DNA of 20,855 nucleotides from JAVVHH01 sp032249615 (GCA_032249615.1 JAVVHH010000064.1:1-20855); one strand, 5' to 3'; positions 1 to 7,339 are shown, counted from the stretch's first letter. Numbers and translations are program-made. The notes: generated by a model not told the origin, from the sequence alone.

Positions 1-1
1 A

Positions 2-78
2 TGGCGCGCCCGGAAAGACTCGAACTTCCAACCCCCAGATTCGTAGTCTGGTGCTCTATCCAATTGAGCTACGGGCGC
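2..78 (-). tRNA. tRNA-Arg (anticodon ACG)
   Basis: On the minus strand the sequence folds as a complete 77-nt tRNA including an encoded CCA. The acceptor stem is GCGCCCG paired with CGGGCGC, followed by discriminator G and CCA. The D arm has TAGCTCAATTGGATAGAGC, the anticodon stem CCAGA/TCTGG encloses loop CTACGAA (anticodon ACG), and the T arm carries GTTCGAGTC. ACG reads CGN arginine codons, with A34 normally converted to inosine by TadA. It lies downstream of the gpt-like gene on the same strand, 45 bases away. It is complete even though it sits at the window edge. Confidence 0.96.
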
Positions 79-123
79 CGCAGGCGGCGGGATGTAGCGT
101 AGGGGAGGGCGGGTCGCAACCCC

Positions 124-594
124 TTATCGTTTGGCCAGCGGCGGCACGAAGAGCGGGGCGGTGTCCCAGGGAAACAGGATCCATGTCTCCTGCGGAACCT
201 CGACGACGAAGGTGTCCGCCACCGGCTTTCCCGCCGGTTTGGCGTAAAGACATGCGAAATGGGCGCGCGGCAGAAGTTCGCGGACGATCTTGGCCGTGAC
301 CCCGCTGTCGACCAGATCGTCCACGATCAGAAAGCCTTCTCCGTCACCCGCACCCGCCGCCGGCTTGATCACGCGGGGCGCGCCCTGCACCTCCTCGTCG
401 TAGCTCACCACTGAAATGCTCTCGACCAGCCGGCACTCCAACTCGCGGGCGACGATGGCCGCCGGGATCAGCCCGCCGCGCGTGACGGCGACGATGCCGC
501 GGAAGGGCTCGAGCGGCATCAGCATCGAGGCGAGCGTGCGGGCATCGCGGTGCAGTTGGTCCCACGTGACGGTAGCGTAGGCCCGACCGCTCAA
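124..594 (-). CDS. gpt: Xanthine(-guanine) phosphoribosyltransferase (Gpt-like)
   Basis: Purine-salvage enzyme that transfers phosphoribose from PRPP to xanthine or guanine, probably cytoplasmic or peripheral to the membrane. The 156-residue product is close to the usual ~152 of the family and resembles enterobacterial Gpt end to end: VTWDQL near residue 9, TRGGLIPA near 38, the PRPP loop IVDDLVDSGVT at 90-100, AKPAGKP near 118, and the base-binding end ETWILFPWD at 136-144. The start is TTG at 594-592, because that makes the N terminus MSGRAYATVTWD match the family. The longer upstream reading only runs through csaA in another frame. The TTG overlaps the csaA stop as TTGA, which suggests translational coupling. 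The exact base preference (xanthine, guanine or hypoxanthine) cannot be read from sequence. Confidence 0.92.
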   Translation of the reverse strand: MSGRAYATVTWDQLHRDARTLASMLMPLEPFRGIVAVTRGGLIPAAIVARELECRLVESISVVSYDEEVQGAPRVIKPAAGAGDGEGFLIVDDLVDSGVTAKIVRELLPRAHFACLYAKPAGKPVADTFVVEVPQETWILFPWDTAPLFVPPLAKR

Positions 595-941
595 AACAGC
601 CGCCCTCCGACCGGAACGTCGAGATCGGGCTGAATGAGGACGACATCGCCCTGCGCGTCCGGCATGCCGAGCGTCAGCACTTCGCTCATGAAGCTGCCGA
701 TCTGCCTCGGTTTGAAATTGACGACCGCGCATACCAGCCGCCCGACCAGCGCCTCCGGCGTGTAGTGGGCGGTCAGCTGGGCCGAGGACCGCTTGACGCC
801 GATAACGTCGCCAAAATCGATCCACAGCTTGATCGCTGGCTTACGCGCCTCCGGGTAGGGCTGCGCATCGCGGACCCGCCCCACGCGGATGTCGATACGC
901 TCGAATTCCGCAAACGTGGCCGTCGCTGGGGGAGTGCTCAT
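591..941 (-). CDS. csaA: CsaA-like tRNA-binding domain protein
   Basis: Small stand-alone tRNA-binding (OB-fold) protein of the CsaA type, 116 residues, about the family length. CsaA proteins are described as having export-related chaperone activity and as binding tRNA; the role here is inferred from family only. The match covers the whole protein: FERIDIRVGRV near the N terminus, PEARKPAIKLWIDFG, SSAQLTAHY, AVVNFKPRQIGSF, SEVLTLG and a C-terminal GDVVLIQPD segment. The ATG at 941 was chosen because the family similarity begins just after it. An in-frame ATG at 956 is possible, and neither has a convincing ribosome site. It is the first gene of a two-gene minus-strand unit with gpt and is divergent from the GGT-family gene. 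Confidence 0.9.
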   Translation of the reverse strand: MSTPPATATFAEFERIDIRVGRVRDAQPYPEARKPAIKLWIDFGDVIGVKRSSAQLTAHYTPEALVGRLVCAVVNFKPRQIGSFMSEVLTLGMPDAQGDVVLIQPDLDVPVGGRLF

Positions 942-1008
942 AGCCGCATCTACCATGCCGGCGCGCGTTGCCAAGCTTGAAGCCGCATGCCAGCGTTTAC
1001 GGGCATTC

Positions 1009-1013
1009 AAGGA
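1009..1013 (+). promoter_or_regulatory. Ribosome binding site of the GGT-family gene
   Basis: AAGGA lies 8 bases before the ATG at 1022. It decides between this ATG and the in-frame ATGs at 968 and 1013, which lack such spacing. The site is also part of the right arm (TTCAAG, 1006-1011) of a short inverted repeat whose left arm CTTGAA is at 976-981. Confidence 0.6.
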
Positions 1014-1021
1014 TGATTTCG

Positions 1022-2635
1022 ATGGCGCAGCGCGGCTCTCGCGACTTTCACCTCCCCGGCCGCAGCCCGGTCTACGCGACTCACGGAATGGCCGCGACCA
1101 GCATGCCGGCCGCTACGCTGACGGCGCTCGACGTGCTGCGCGCCGGCGGCAACGCGCTCGATGCCGCGATCGCCGCCGTCGCCGTGCTGGGCGTTATCGA
1201 GCCGCACTCGACCGGGATCGGAGGCGATTGCTTCTGCCTCTATGCCCCGGCGGGCGAAGGCCGGGTCGTTGCGATGAACGGGTCCGGCCGGGCGGCTGCG
1301 GCGGCCAGTATCGACTGGTTCGAGGAGCGCGGCATCACCGAACTGGAGAACACCTCGCCACACACCGTCACCATCCCGGGCGCTGTCTCCGCCTGGGAGG
1401 CGCTGCTGGCGGCGCATGGTCGCCGCGGGCTCGACGAGTTGTTGCAGCCGGCCATCAAATTCGCCGAGGAGGGATGGCCGGTTCACAGCCGGGTCGCCGC
1501 CGATTGGGCCGACGTGGAAGACAAGCTGCGCCGCAACGGCGCCGAACCCTTCCTGCCGAACGGCGCGGCCCCGCGGCCGGGCGATCTCTTTGTCCAAAAA
1601 AACCTTGCCGAAACGCTCCGGCGCATCGCCAAGGATGGCGCGCGGGGGTTCTACGAAGGGCCGGTTGCGGCAGACATGGTCGCGGCGCTCCAGGCACATG
1701 GCGGGCTGCAGACGGAGGCCGACTTCGCCGCCGGGCTCAAACAGGCGCATTTCGTCGAGCCGATCCGCGCCGAGTGGCGCGGCTACGAAGTTTGGCAGTG
1801 CCCGCCCAACGGCACCGGGCTGATGGTGCTGATGCTGCTCGGAATTCTCAAGCGTTTCAAAGCTTCCGAGGGTGGCCCGATGAATGCCGAGCGCCTGCAT
1901 CGGCATCTCGAGGCGGCGCGCCTGGTCTACCGCGACCGGGACGCCTTCGTTGGCGACCCGCTGCAGATTGATGTGCCGGTCGACCGACTGCTCGACCCGG
2001 CCTATCTCGCCGACCTCGCCCGCATGATCGACCCGGCGCGCGCCTTGCCCTCGCTGCCCCGCGCCGGCGAGGCCGCAGTGCCCGCACACCGCGACACGGT
2101 TTACCTCACCGTCGTCGACCGCGACGGCAACGCTTGTAGCTTCATCAACTCGCTGTTCCAGAGCTTCGGCAGTGGCATCCTGGCCACCAATAGCGGCGTC
2201 ATGCTGCACAATCGCGGGTTCGGCTTCCGTCTCGAACGCGGCCACCCCAACTGCATCGCCCCGAACAAGCGGCCGATGCACACGATCCTGCCCGGCATGT
2301 TGACGAAGAACGGCCGGGCCGTGATGCCCTACGGCGTGATGGGCGGGCACTTCCAACCGATGGGGCAGAGCTGGTTCCTCACCAACTTCCTCGAATACGG
2401 GCTGGACATCCAGCAATCGCTCGATCTGCCCCGCATCTTTCCCTTCGCGGGCAAGGTGGAGGCCGAGCGCGGCGTGCCGGGCGACGTGTTGCGGCAGCTC
2501 AGTGCGATGGGCCACGACATCATCGCCATCGACAAGCCGCACGGTGGCGGCCAGGCGATTTGGATCGACCACGACAAGGGCGTCCTGGTCGGCGGGTCCG
2601 AGCCGCGCAAAGACGGCATGGCGCTGGGGTATTGA
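1022..2635 (+). CDS. Gamma-glutamyltranspeptidase-family Ntn hydrolase
   Basis: Member of the gamma-glutamyltransferase family, 537 residues, normally made as a proenzyme that cleaves itself before a Thr that becomes the N-terminal nucleophile. The N-terminal GGNALDAAIA and GIGGDCF blocks, the substrate-binding region NGSGR (R90), and the processing site DTVYLTVVD with predicted nucleophile T359 are present, followed by SFGSGI. The C terminus has NKRPMHT, MGGH and the end block EPRKDGMALGY. No signal peptide is visible, unlike classical periplasmic enzymes, so a cytoplasmic location is likely. At the position of the two adjacent serines that hold the glutamyl carboxylate in the E. coli enzyme, this protein has H420-T421, as I recall for the YwrD-like subfamily. 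The substrate may therefore not be glutathione. It is two bases upstream of an amidase gene, suggesting a joint role in breaking down a gamma-glutamyl or other amide compound. Confidence 0.92.
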   Translation: MAQRGSRDFHLPGRSPVYATHGMAATSMPAATLTALDVLRAGGNALDAAIAAVAVLGVIEPHSTGIGGDCFCLYAPAGEGRVVAMNGSGRAAAAASIDWFEERGITELENTSPHTVTIPGAVSAWEALLAAHGRRGLDELLQPAIKFAEEGWPVHSRVAADWADVEDKLRRNGAEPFLPNGAAPRPGDLFVQKNLAETLRRIAKDGARGFYEGPVAADMVAALQAHGGLQTEADFAAGLKQAHFVEPIRAEWRGYEVWQCPPNGTGLMVLMLLGILKRFKASEGGPMNAERLHRHLEAARLVYRDRDAFVGDPLQIDVPVDRLLDPAYLADLARMIDPARALPSLPRAGEAAVPAHRDTVYLTVVDRDGNACSFINSLFQSFGSGILATNSGVMLHNRGFGFRLERGHPNCIAPNKRPMHTILPGMLTKNGRAVMPYGVMGGHFQPMGQSWFLTNFLEYGLDIQQSLDLPRIFPFAGKVEAERGVPGDVLRQLSAMGHDIIAIDKPHGGGQAIWIDHDKGVLVGGSEPRKDGMALGY

Positions 2636-2637
2636 GC

Positions 2638-4140
2638 ATGAGCGAGCCCTGTGACCTCCCGGCGCTCGAAGCGCGACGGCTGATCGGCAGCAAGCGACTT
2701 TCACCGGTCGAGCTACTCGAGAGCTGCCTCGGCCGCATCGAGGCGATCGACCCGGCGGTCAACGCGATCCCTGCGCGGGATTTCGAGCGCGCGCGACGGG
2801 CCGCCACGATGGCGGAAGCGGCGGTCATGCGCGGCGACACGCTCCCGCCGCTGCACGGCCTGCCGATCGTCATCAAGGACCTCGAGGACGCGGAGGGGCT
2901 CGTCAACAGCCAGGGCAGCCCGATCTACCGTGATGATCTGCGCCCCTCCGATCAGCGGTCGGTGGCCGCAGTGCGGGCTGCCGGCGCGGTTATCGTCGGC
3001 AAGTCCAACGTGCCGGAGTTTGGCGCCGGGGCGAATAGCCGCAACCGGGTCTACGGCGCGACCGGTAATCCGTTCGACGCGTCGAAGAACGCGGCCGGGT
3101 CGTCGGGCGGCTCGGGCGTGGCGCTGGCCTGCGGCATGGTGCCGCTGGCGACCGGCTCGGACACCGGCGGCAGTTTGCGCAACCCGGCCGCGTTCAACGG
3201 CATCGTCGGTTTCCGCCCGACCCCCGGGCTCGTGCCGGACGAACGCCGCGGGCATGGGTGGTCGAACTTGCCCGTGCTCGGGCCGATGGCACGGACCGTG
3301 CCCGACGTGGCGCTCCTGCTCGGCTCCATGGTGAGCGACGACAAGCGCGACCCGTTGGCGACCACAGTGCACGGCCGTACCATCCGCAGCGCGTCCGAGT
3401 TCTTCCCCCTGCCGGAGTTCGACCTCGCCTCGCTGCGGGTCGCGCTGACGCCGGATTTCGGCCAGGCGCCGACGGAGCAGCACATCTCGGAGGTGTTCGC
3501 CGAGAAGACCGGCCTGTTCCGCGGGCTGTTCCGCCGGGCCGAGGACACACATCCCGATTGCCGCGGCGGTGACGAGGCGTTCGAAGTGCTGCGATCCCTC
3601 GGCATGCTGTCCAAGCACGCCGAGCACATGCGCACCCGCCCGGACGACCTCGGGCCCAACATCCATGCGAACTACCAGGAGGGCCTGGGCTACTCAGCCG
3701 TGGACGTTGCCCGCGCGATGAAGTTGCAGACGGAGTTCTACCGTCGCTGGCAGGGGTTCTTCGACGAGCATGACCTGATCCTCTCGCCAGCCATCACGAC
3801 CAGCCCGCGAGACTGGACCGAGCTGTTTCCCGCCGAGATCGACGGCAGGCCGACGCGGACCTACTTCCATTGGCTCGCGCTCGCCTATTACCCGACCCTG
3901 GCCGGGCATCCGGCACTCTCGCTACCGGTCGGGCTGGACCGAAACGGGATGCCGTTCGGCTTGCAGATCGTGGGCCCGCGTGGCGGGGATGGCCTGGTGC
4001 TCGCGGCTGCGGCGGCGCTCGAGCGGGCGCTGGCCGGCGACCGGCGCACCTGCCGACCGGTGCCCGACCTCGCCCGGCTGCGTGCGGCCCCGCCGATGCG
4101 GGACCGCCCCCATTTCTGGACGCTGGAGGGCGCGAATTAG
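2638..4140 (+). CDS. Amidase-signature family hydrolase
   Basis: Cytoplasmic Ser-cisSer-Lys amidase of 500 residues, hydrolysing a carboxylic amide to acid plus ammonia or amine. The triad is readable: K80 in VIKDLED, cis-Ser S155 in AGSSGGSG, nucleophile S179 in GSDTGGSLRNPA. The spacings (75 and 24) equal those of GatA. The rest is full length, with the usual C-terminal block AGHPALSLPVGLDRNGMPFG. It is unlikely to be GatA itself because no gatB or gatC is nearby and it pairs with a GGT-family gene. The ATG at 2638 follows the ggt stop by two bases (TGAGCATG), so the two genes are almost surely cotranscribed. Its stop overlaps that of the convergent Lrp-domain gene by four bases. The substrate is unknown. 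Confidence 0.93.
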   Translation: MSEPCDLPALEARRLIGSKRLSPVELLESCLGRIEAIDPAVNAIPARDFERARRAATMAEAAVMRGDTLPPLHGLPIVIKDLEDAEGLVNSQGSPIYRDDLRPSDQRSVAAVRAAGAVIVGKSNVPEFGAGANSRNRVYGATGNPFDASKNAAGSSGGSGVALACGMVPLATGSDTGGSLRNPAAFNGIVGFRPTPGLVPDERRGHGWSNLPVLGPMARTVPDVALLLGSMVSDDKRDPLATTVHGRTIRSASEFFPLPEFDLASLRVALTPDFGQAPTEQHISEVFAEKTGLFRGLFRRAEDTHPDCRGGDEAFEVLRSLGMLSKHAEHMRTRPDDLGPNIHANYQEGLGYSAVDVARAMKLQTEFYRRWQGFFDEHDLILSPAITTSPRDWTELFPAEIDGRPTRTYFHWLALAYYPTLAGHPALSLPVGLDRNGMPFGLQIVGPRGGDGLVLAAAAALERALAGDRRTCRPVPDLARLRAAPPMRDRPHFWTLEGAN

Positions 4141-4391
4141 GCGTTTGCCGCGGCGAACGCGTTAAACGTGATCAGCGTGTAAGTGTCCGAGACGCCCACG
4201 ATCGTCTGCACCCGCTCGGTGACGAACCGGCCCGTATCTTGCGCGGCGTCGAGGTAGAACTTGCCGAGCAGGTCGTATTGGCCGGAGGTCGAGTAGATCT
4301 CCGAAAGCTCCTCGATCGTGTCGACTGCGGCTTGAGCCACCTTGTAGGCGGTTCCCATCTCGCATTTGATCTGAACGAATATCGGCCGCAT
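4137..4391 (-). CDS. Stand-alone Lrp/AsnC ligand-binding (RAM) domain protein
   Basis: An 84-residue protein consisting only of the effector-binding/oligomerisation (RAM) domain of Lrp/AsnC regulators. The visible pattern is FVQIKCEMGTAYKVA, then ELSEIYSTSGQYDLLGKFYL, then the C-terminal strand VGVSDTYTLITF. No helix-turn-helix precedes it, and the AGGAGG at 4397-4402 fixes the start at 4391, so it is not a truncated regulator by frameshift. Such stand-alone domains bind amino acids or assemble with other Lrp proteins; a role as a small-molecule sensor is inference. It is divergent from the ThDP enzyme gene with 80 bases between starts, and convergent with the amidase. Confidence 0.9.
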   Translation of the reverse strand: MRPIFVQIKCEMGTAYKVAQAAVDTIEELSEIYSTSGQYDLLGKFYLDAAQDTGRFVTERVQTIVGVSDTYTLITFNAFAAANA

Positions 4392-4396
4392 CCTGC

Positions 4397-4402
4397 CCTC
4401 CT
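4397..4402 (-). promoter_or_regulatory. Strong ribosome binding site of the RAM-domain gene
   Basis: On the minus strand AGGAGG stands five bases before the ATG at 4391. This is a near-consensus site that fixes the start and excludes the in-frame ATGs upstream. Confidence 0.65.
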
Positions 4403-4471
4403 GACCGGACATTGCCAGCAAGCGCCCGCTCTGGACAACGTGCGGCGCCCCGGGGGAGAGACGGAGAACCG

Positions 4472-6166
4472 ATGTCAGCAGCTCAGCAGCAGGATCCCAA
4501 GCCGCGCCGCGGAGGCCGCGTGCTTGCCGACGCCTTGGTCGCGCAAGGGATCGACACCGCCTTTGTCGTGCCGGGCGAGAGCTATCTCGACGTGCTGGAC
4601 GGGCTCTACGACGTGGGCGACCGCGTCAGGACCGTGACCTGCCGGTTCGAGGCGGGCGCGGTCAACATGGCCGAGGCGTTCGGCAAGCTCACGGGCCGCC
4701 CCGCAGCGGCGTTCGTCACCCGCGGACCGGGCGCCTGCCATGGCGCCATCGGCGTGCACATCGCCCAGCAAGACAGCACGCCGATGCTGTTGTTCGTGGG
4801 CCAGATCCCGTTCGAGGAGACGGATCGCGAGAGCTTCCAGGAGGTCGATTACCGGAAGATGTTCGGTCCATTGGCCAAGTGGGTCACGCAGATCGACGAC
4901 GCCCGCCGGATCCCGGAACTGGTCGCCCATGCGGTCGACGTGGCGACGAGCGGGCGGCCCGGGCCGGTGGTGATCGCACTCTCCGAAGAGATGCAGCGGG
5001 AGATGGTCGACGTGCCGGATCTGCCGCGCGCGCGGCTGCGGCCGCCGATGCCGGACCCGCGCTCGATCGCGGAGCTGCCGGCGCTGCTGGCCCGCAGCCG
5101 CCGGCCGCTCGCCATCCTCGGCGGCTCGACCTGGACGGGCGAGGGGCGGGCCGCCATCCAGCGCTTCCTGACCGAGCGGAACATCCCGGTCTCGGTCGGC
5201 TTCCGCCGCCAGGCCACGTACGATGGCACCCTGCCGAACTTCATCGGCGACCTCGGCGTCGGCTCCGACCCGGCGCTCGTCGCCAAAGCCCGCGAGGCCG
5301 ACCTGATCGTCGCGATCGGAACCCGGCTGCCGGAAGCCGTGACCCAAGGGTTCACGCTGTTCGACAAGGCGGGTAGCGTGCCGATCGTGCATGTCTATCC
5401 CGATCAGGCGGAGATCGGCCGGGTGTATCGGGTCGCGTTGGGGATTGCCGGTGACGTCAACGCCTTTGCGGTGGCCGCGGCCGCGCTCGACGCACCTCCC
5501 GCTCCGTGGGCGGAATGGACCCGTGATCTGCGGGCGTTGCGCGAGGCCGGGCGGGAGCCGCCGTCCTATGAGGGCCTCAATCTGGGCCGGGTCATGCGCG
5601 ACCTGGAGCGGTTGGCGGCGCCGGATGCCATCTTCACCTGCGACGCCGGCAACTTTGCCACCTGGCCCGCGCGCTTCCTGAATTTCAGCGAGCGGCAACG
5701 CTTCATCGGGCCGACGAACGGCGCCATGGGCTACGGCGTCCCGGCCGGGATCGGCGCGGCGATCGCTTTTCCGGGACGGCAGGCCATCGTGCTGGTCGGC
5801 GACGGCGGCATGCTGATGACGGGCACCGAGATCGCCACGGCGTTCCACCACGGCGTCGCCCCGATCGTCATCGTGTTCAACAACGCGATGTACGGCACGA
5901 TCCGCATGTATCAGGAGCGGACCTATCCCGGCCGCATCTCCGGGACTGCGCTGACGAACCCGGATTTCGTCCAGTTCATCCAGAGCTTCGGCGGTCATGG
6001 TGAGATGGTCGCGCAAGACGGCGAGTTCGCACCAGCGTTCGAGCGGGCGGTGGCCAGCGGGAAGCCGGCGCTGATCGAGTTGCGCCAGAACCAGGACCAG
6101 ATCACCTCGCGGGCGACGATCACCCAGCTGCGGGCGGGTACGGGAGTGGTGAAACCGCGCGCTTAG
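4472..6166 (+). CDS. ThDP-dependent acetolactate-synthase-like enzyme
   Basis: 564-residue thiamine-diphosphate enzyme with the three-domain layout of the acetolactate synthase/pyruvate oxidase family. The N-terminal Pyr domain has VPGESYLDVLDGL and the cofactor-activating glutamate E60 in RFEAGAVNMAEAFG. The central domain has the PLAILGGSTW-type segment. The C-terminal PP domain has the ThDP/Mg motif starting G443-D444-G445 and ending at N470-N471. It therefore probably decarboxylates a 2-oxoacid and may ligate the product to an acceptor. No regulatory small subunit (ilvH/ilvN) is next to it, so it is more likely a catabolic paralogue than the biosynthetic enzyme. Substrate unknown. The ATG at 4472 follows a GGAGA at 4463-4467. 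The neighbouring RAM-domain gene is divergent and could be coregulated, which is inference. Confidence 0.9.
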   Translation: MSAAQQQDPKPRRGGRVLADALVAQGIDTAFVVPGESYLDVLDGLYDVGDRVRTVTCRFEAGAVNMAEAFGKLTGRPAAAFVTRGPGACHGAIGVHIAQQDSTPMLLFVGQIPFEETDRESFQEVDYRKMFGPLAKWVTQIDDARRIPELVAHAVDVATSGRPGPVVIALSEEMQREMVDVPDLPRARLRPPMPDPRSIAELPALLARSRRPLAILGGSTWTGEGRAAIQRFLTERNIPVSVGFRRQATYDGTLPNFIGDLGVGSDPALVAKAREADLIVAIGTRLPEAVTQGFTLFDKAGSVPIVHVYPDQAEIGRVYRVALGIAGDVNAFAVAAAALDAPPAPWAEWTRDLRALREAGREPPSYEGLNLGRVMRDLERLAAPDAIFTCDAGNFATWPARFLNFSERQRFIGPTNGAMGYGVPAGIGAAIAFPGRQAIVLVGDGGMLMTGTEIATAFHHGVAPIVIVFNNAMYGTIRMYQERTYPGRISGTALTNPDFVQFIQSFGGHGEMVAQDGEFAPAFERAVASGKPALIELRQNQDQITSRATITQLRAGTGVVKPRA

Positions 6167-6225
6167 CAGAGCAACTCCGGAACCGAATCGATCGTTAGAC
6201 TCGCCTCGCTCTTTGGGACTCCGTC

Positions 6226-7131
6226 ATGCCCCGTTCGTCGCGCCCGATTTGGGAAGGCCACCTCCGGCTGTCGCTCGTCACTTGCCCGGTCGCGCTGTTC
6301 AAGGCGACGTCGGAGGGCTCCGGGGTGCACTTTCACCTGCTGCATCCGGAGTCGCACAACCGGGTCAAGCAGGCTTGGAAGGACCCGACGTTGCCGGAGG
6401 GGCAGCAGGAGATCCCGCGCAGCGAGTTGCTGCACGGCTATGAGATCGAGAAGGGCAAATACGTCATCATCGATGACGCCGACATCAAGGCGATCCGGCT
6501 CGAGAGCACCAAGACGATTCAGATCGAGCGATTCGTCGATAGCCATACGATCGACCGGGTCTATTGGGACACGCCGTACTACATGGTGCCGACGGGGCGG
6601 GCGGAGCTCATCGAGCCGTTCGCGGTGATTCGCGACGCGATGGAGGGGGCGGGCCGGGTCGCGTTGGGCCGGGTCGTCATGACGGGGCGCGAGCGGATCG
6701 TCGCCATTGAAGTGCGCGGGGCCGGGTTCCTGCTGAGCACGCTGCACGCGCAGGACGAGGTGCGCAGCGATGCCGAGTTGTTCGACGACATCCCACAGGC
6801 CAAGCCGGACAAGCAGATGATCGACATCGCGCGCGCGATCATCGACAAGCAGGAAGGGCCGTTCGATCCGTCGCTGTTCGAGGACCGCTTTGCGGCGGCG
6901 CTGCGTCAGCTCGTCGCGGAAAAATCGGAGGGGGCCGTCATCGAGCGCCAGGACGCGCCGCCCGAGAGCAACGTGATCGATCTGATGGACGCGCTACGCC
7001 GGAGCTTGCGCGGGGGGGCCGAGCCGAAGCCGGACGAGACGCCGGCCAAGCCTGCCCGCAAGAAGTCGCCCGCTAAGCCGAAGCCCGAACCGGCCTCCCC
7101 TCCGAAGCGTCGGGCGGGCAGCAGGAGCTAG
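6226..7131 (+). CDS. ku: Ku protein of non-homologous end joining
   Basis: Bacterial Ku, 301 residues, forms a homodimeric ring that loads on DNA double-strand ends and recruits ligase LigD. The Ku core is clear: IWEGHLRLSLVTCPVALF at the N terminus, GYEIEKGKYVIIDDADI, the IDRVYWDTPYYMVP segment, AFAVIRDAM and MTGRERIVAIEVRG, then the conserved LFEDRFAAALRQLV helix near residue 215. The C-terminal ~45 residues are a Lys/Pro/Ala-rich tail (KPARKKSPAKPKPEP), typical of bacterial Ku extensions that aid DNA binding. No ligD is in the window. The ATG at 6226 lacks a strong ribosome site, but the core similarity starts at residue 7, so it is well supported. A small gene follows four bases later. 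Confidence 0.96.
   Translation: MPRSSRPIWEGHLRLSLVTCPVALFKATSEGSGVHFHLLHPESHNRVKQAWKDPTLPEGQQEIPRSELLHGYEIEKGKYVIIDDADIKAIRLESTKTIQIERFVDSHTIDRVYWDTPYYMVPTGRAELIEPFAVIRDAMEGAGRVALGRVVMTGRERIVAIEVRGAGFLLSTLHAQDEVRSDAELFDDIPQAKPDKQMIDIARAIIDKQEGPFDPSLFEDRFAAALRQLVAEKSEGAVIERQDAPPESNVIDLMDALRRSLRGGAEPKPDETPAKPARKKSPAKPKPEPASPPKRRAGSRS
7123..7127 (+). promoter_or_regulatory. Ribosome binding site of the 67-aa gene after ku
   Basis: AGGAG within the last codons of ku, eight bases before the ATG at 7136. This is the main reason to accept the short downstream reading frame as a real gene. Confidence 0.55.
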
Positions 7132-7135
7132 GGCG

Positions 7136-7339
7136 ATGGCCAAGGGGACGAATTCGGCGGAGTTCGAGCGGGGCTGGCAGGCGGCCATCGAGGCAGCCCG
7201 GCATTGGCACGAGGCTCAGGCGATGCAGGCGATGGTGCAGTCGCGGCGCTCCCGCTTTCCGAAGAATCACGAGCGCGAGGCCGAGCTGCACACGCGCTGT
7301 GCCGCCATGATGGATACCTTGTCGCCCGACGATCCCTAG
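7136..7339 (+). CDS. Small conserved-looking hypothetical protein (67 aa)
   Basis: I do not recognise this protein with certainty. It is mostly helical and charged, with a central segment FERGWQAAIEAARHWHEAQA, a basic QSRRSRFPKNHERE stretch, and an acidic C terminus. There are no membrane segments, signal peptide or metal-binding cysteine pattern. Evidence for translation is the AGGAG at 7123-7127 and the four-base spacing after ku, which makes it the second gene of a ku unit. The FxRGWxAAIEAAxxWH look recalls short uncharacterised proteins seen in alphaproteobacteria. A function linked to end joining is only suggested by position. Its stop overlaps that of the convergent SGNH hydrolase within a CTAG. 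Confidence 0.7.
   Translation: MAKGTNSAEFERGWQAAIEAARHWHEAQAMQAMVQSRRSRFPKNHEREAELHTRCAAMMDTLSPDDP

Noticed and set aside
1007..2704. 565-codon open frame on the minus strand opposite the GGT-family gene
   Set aside because: It is the GC-bias shadow of the plus-strand gene: Arg/Gly/Ala/His-rich with no recognisable domain, while the plus strand matches a family end to end.
2638..4140. Amidase as GatA of the Glu-tRNA amidotransferase
   Set aside because: No gatB or gatC next to it, and it pairs with a GGT-family gene; the shared triad spacing is general to the amidase family.
4475..6016. 513-codon minus-strand open frame opposite the ThDP enzyme
   Set aside because: Low-complexity Arg/Asp/His-rich composition without motifs; the plus-strand frame carries the complete ThDP motifs.
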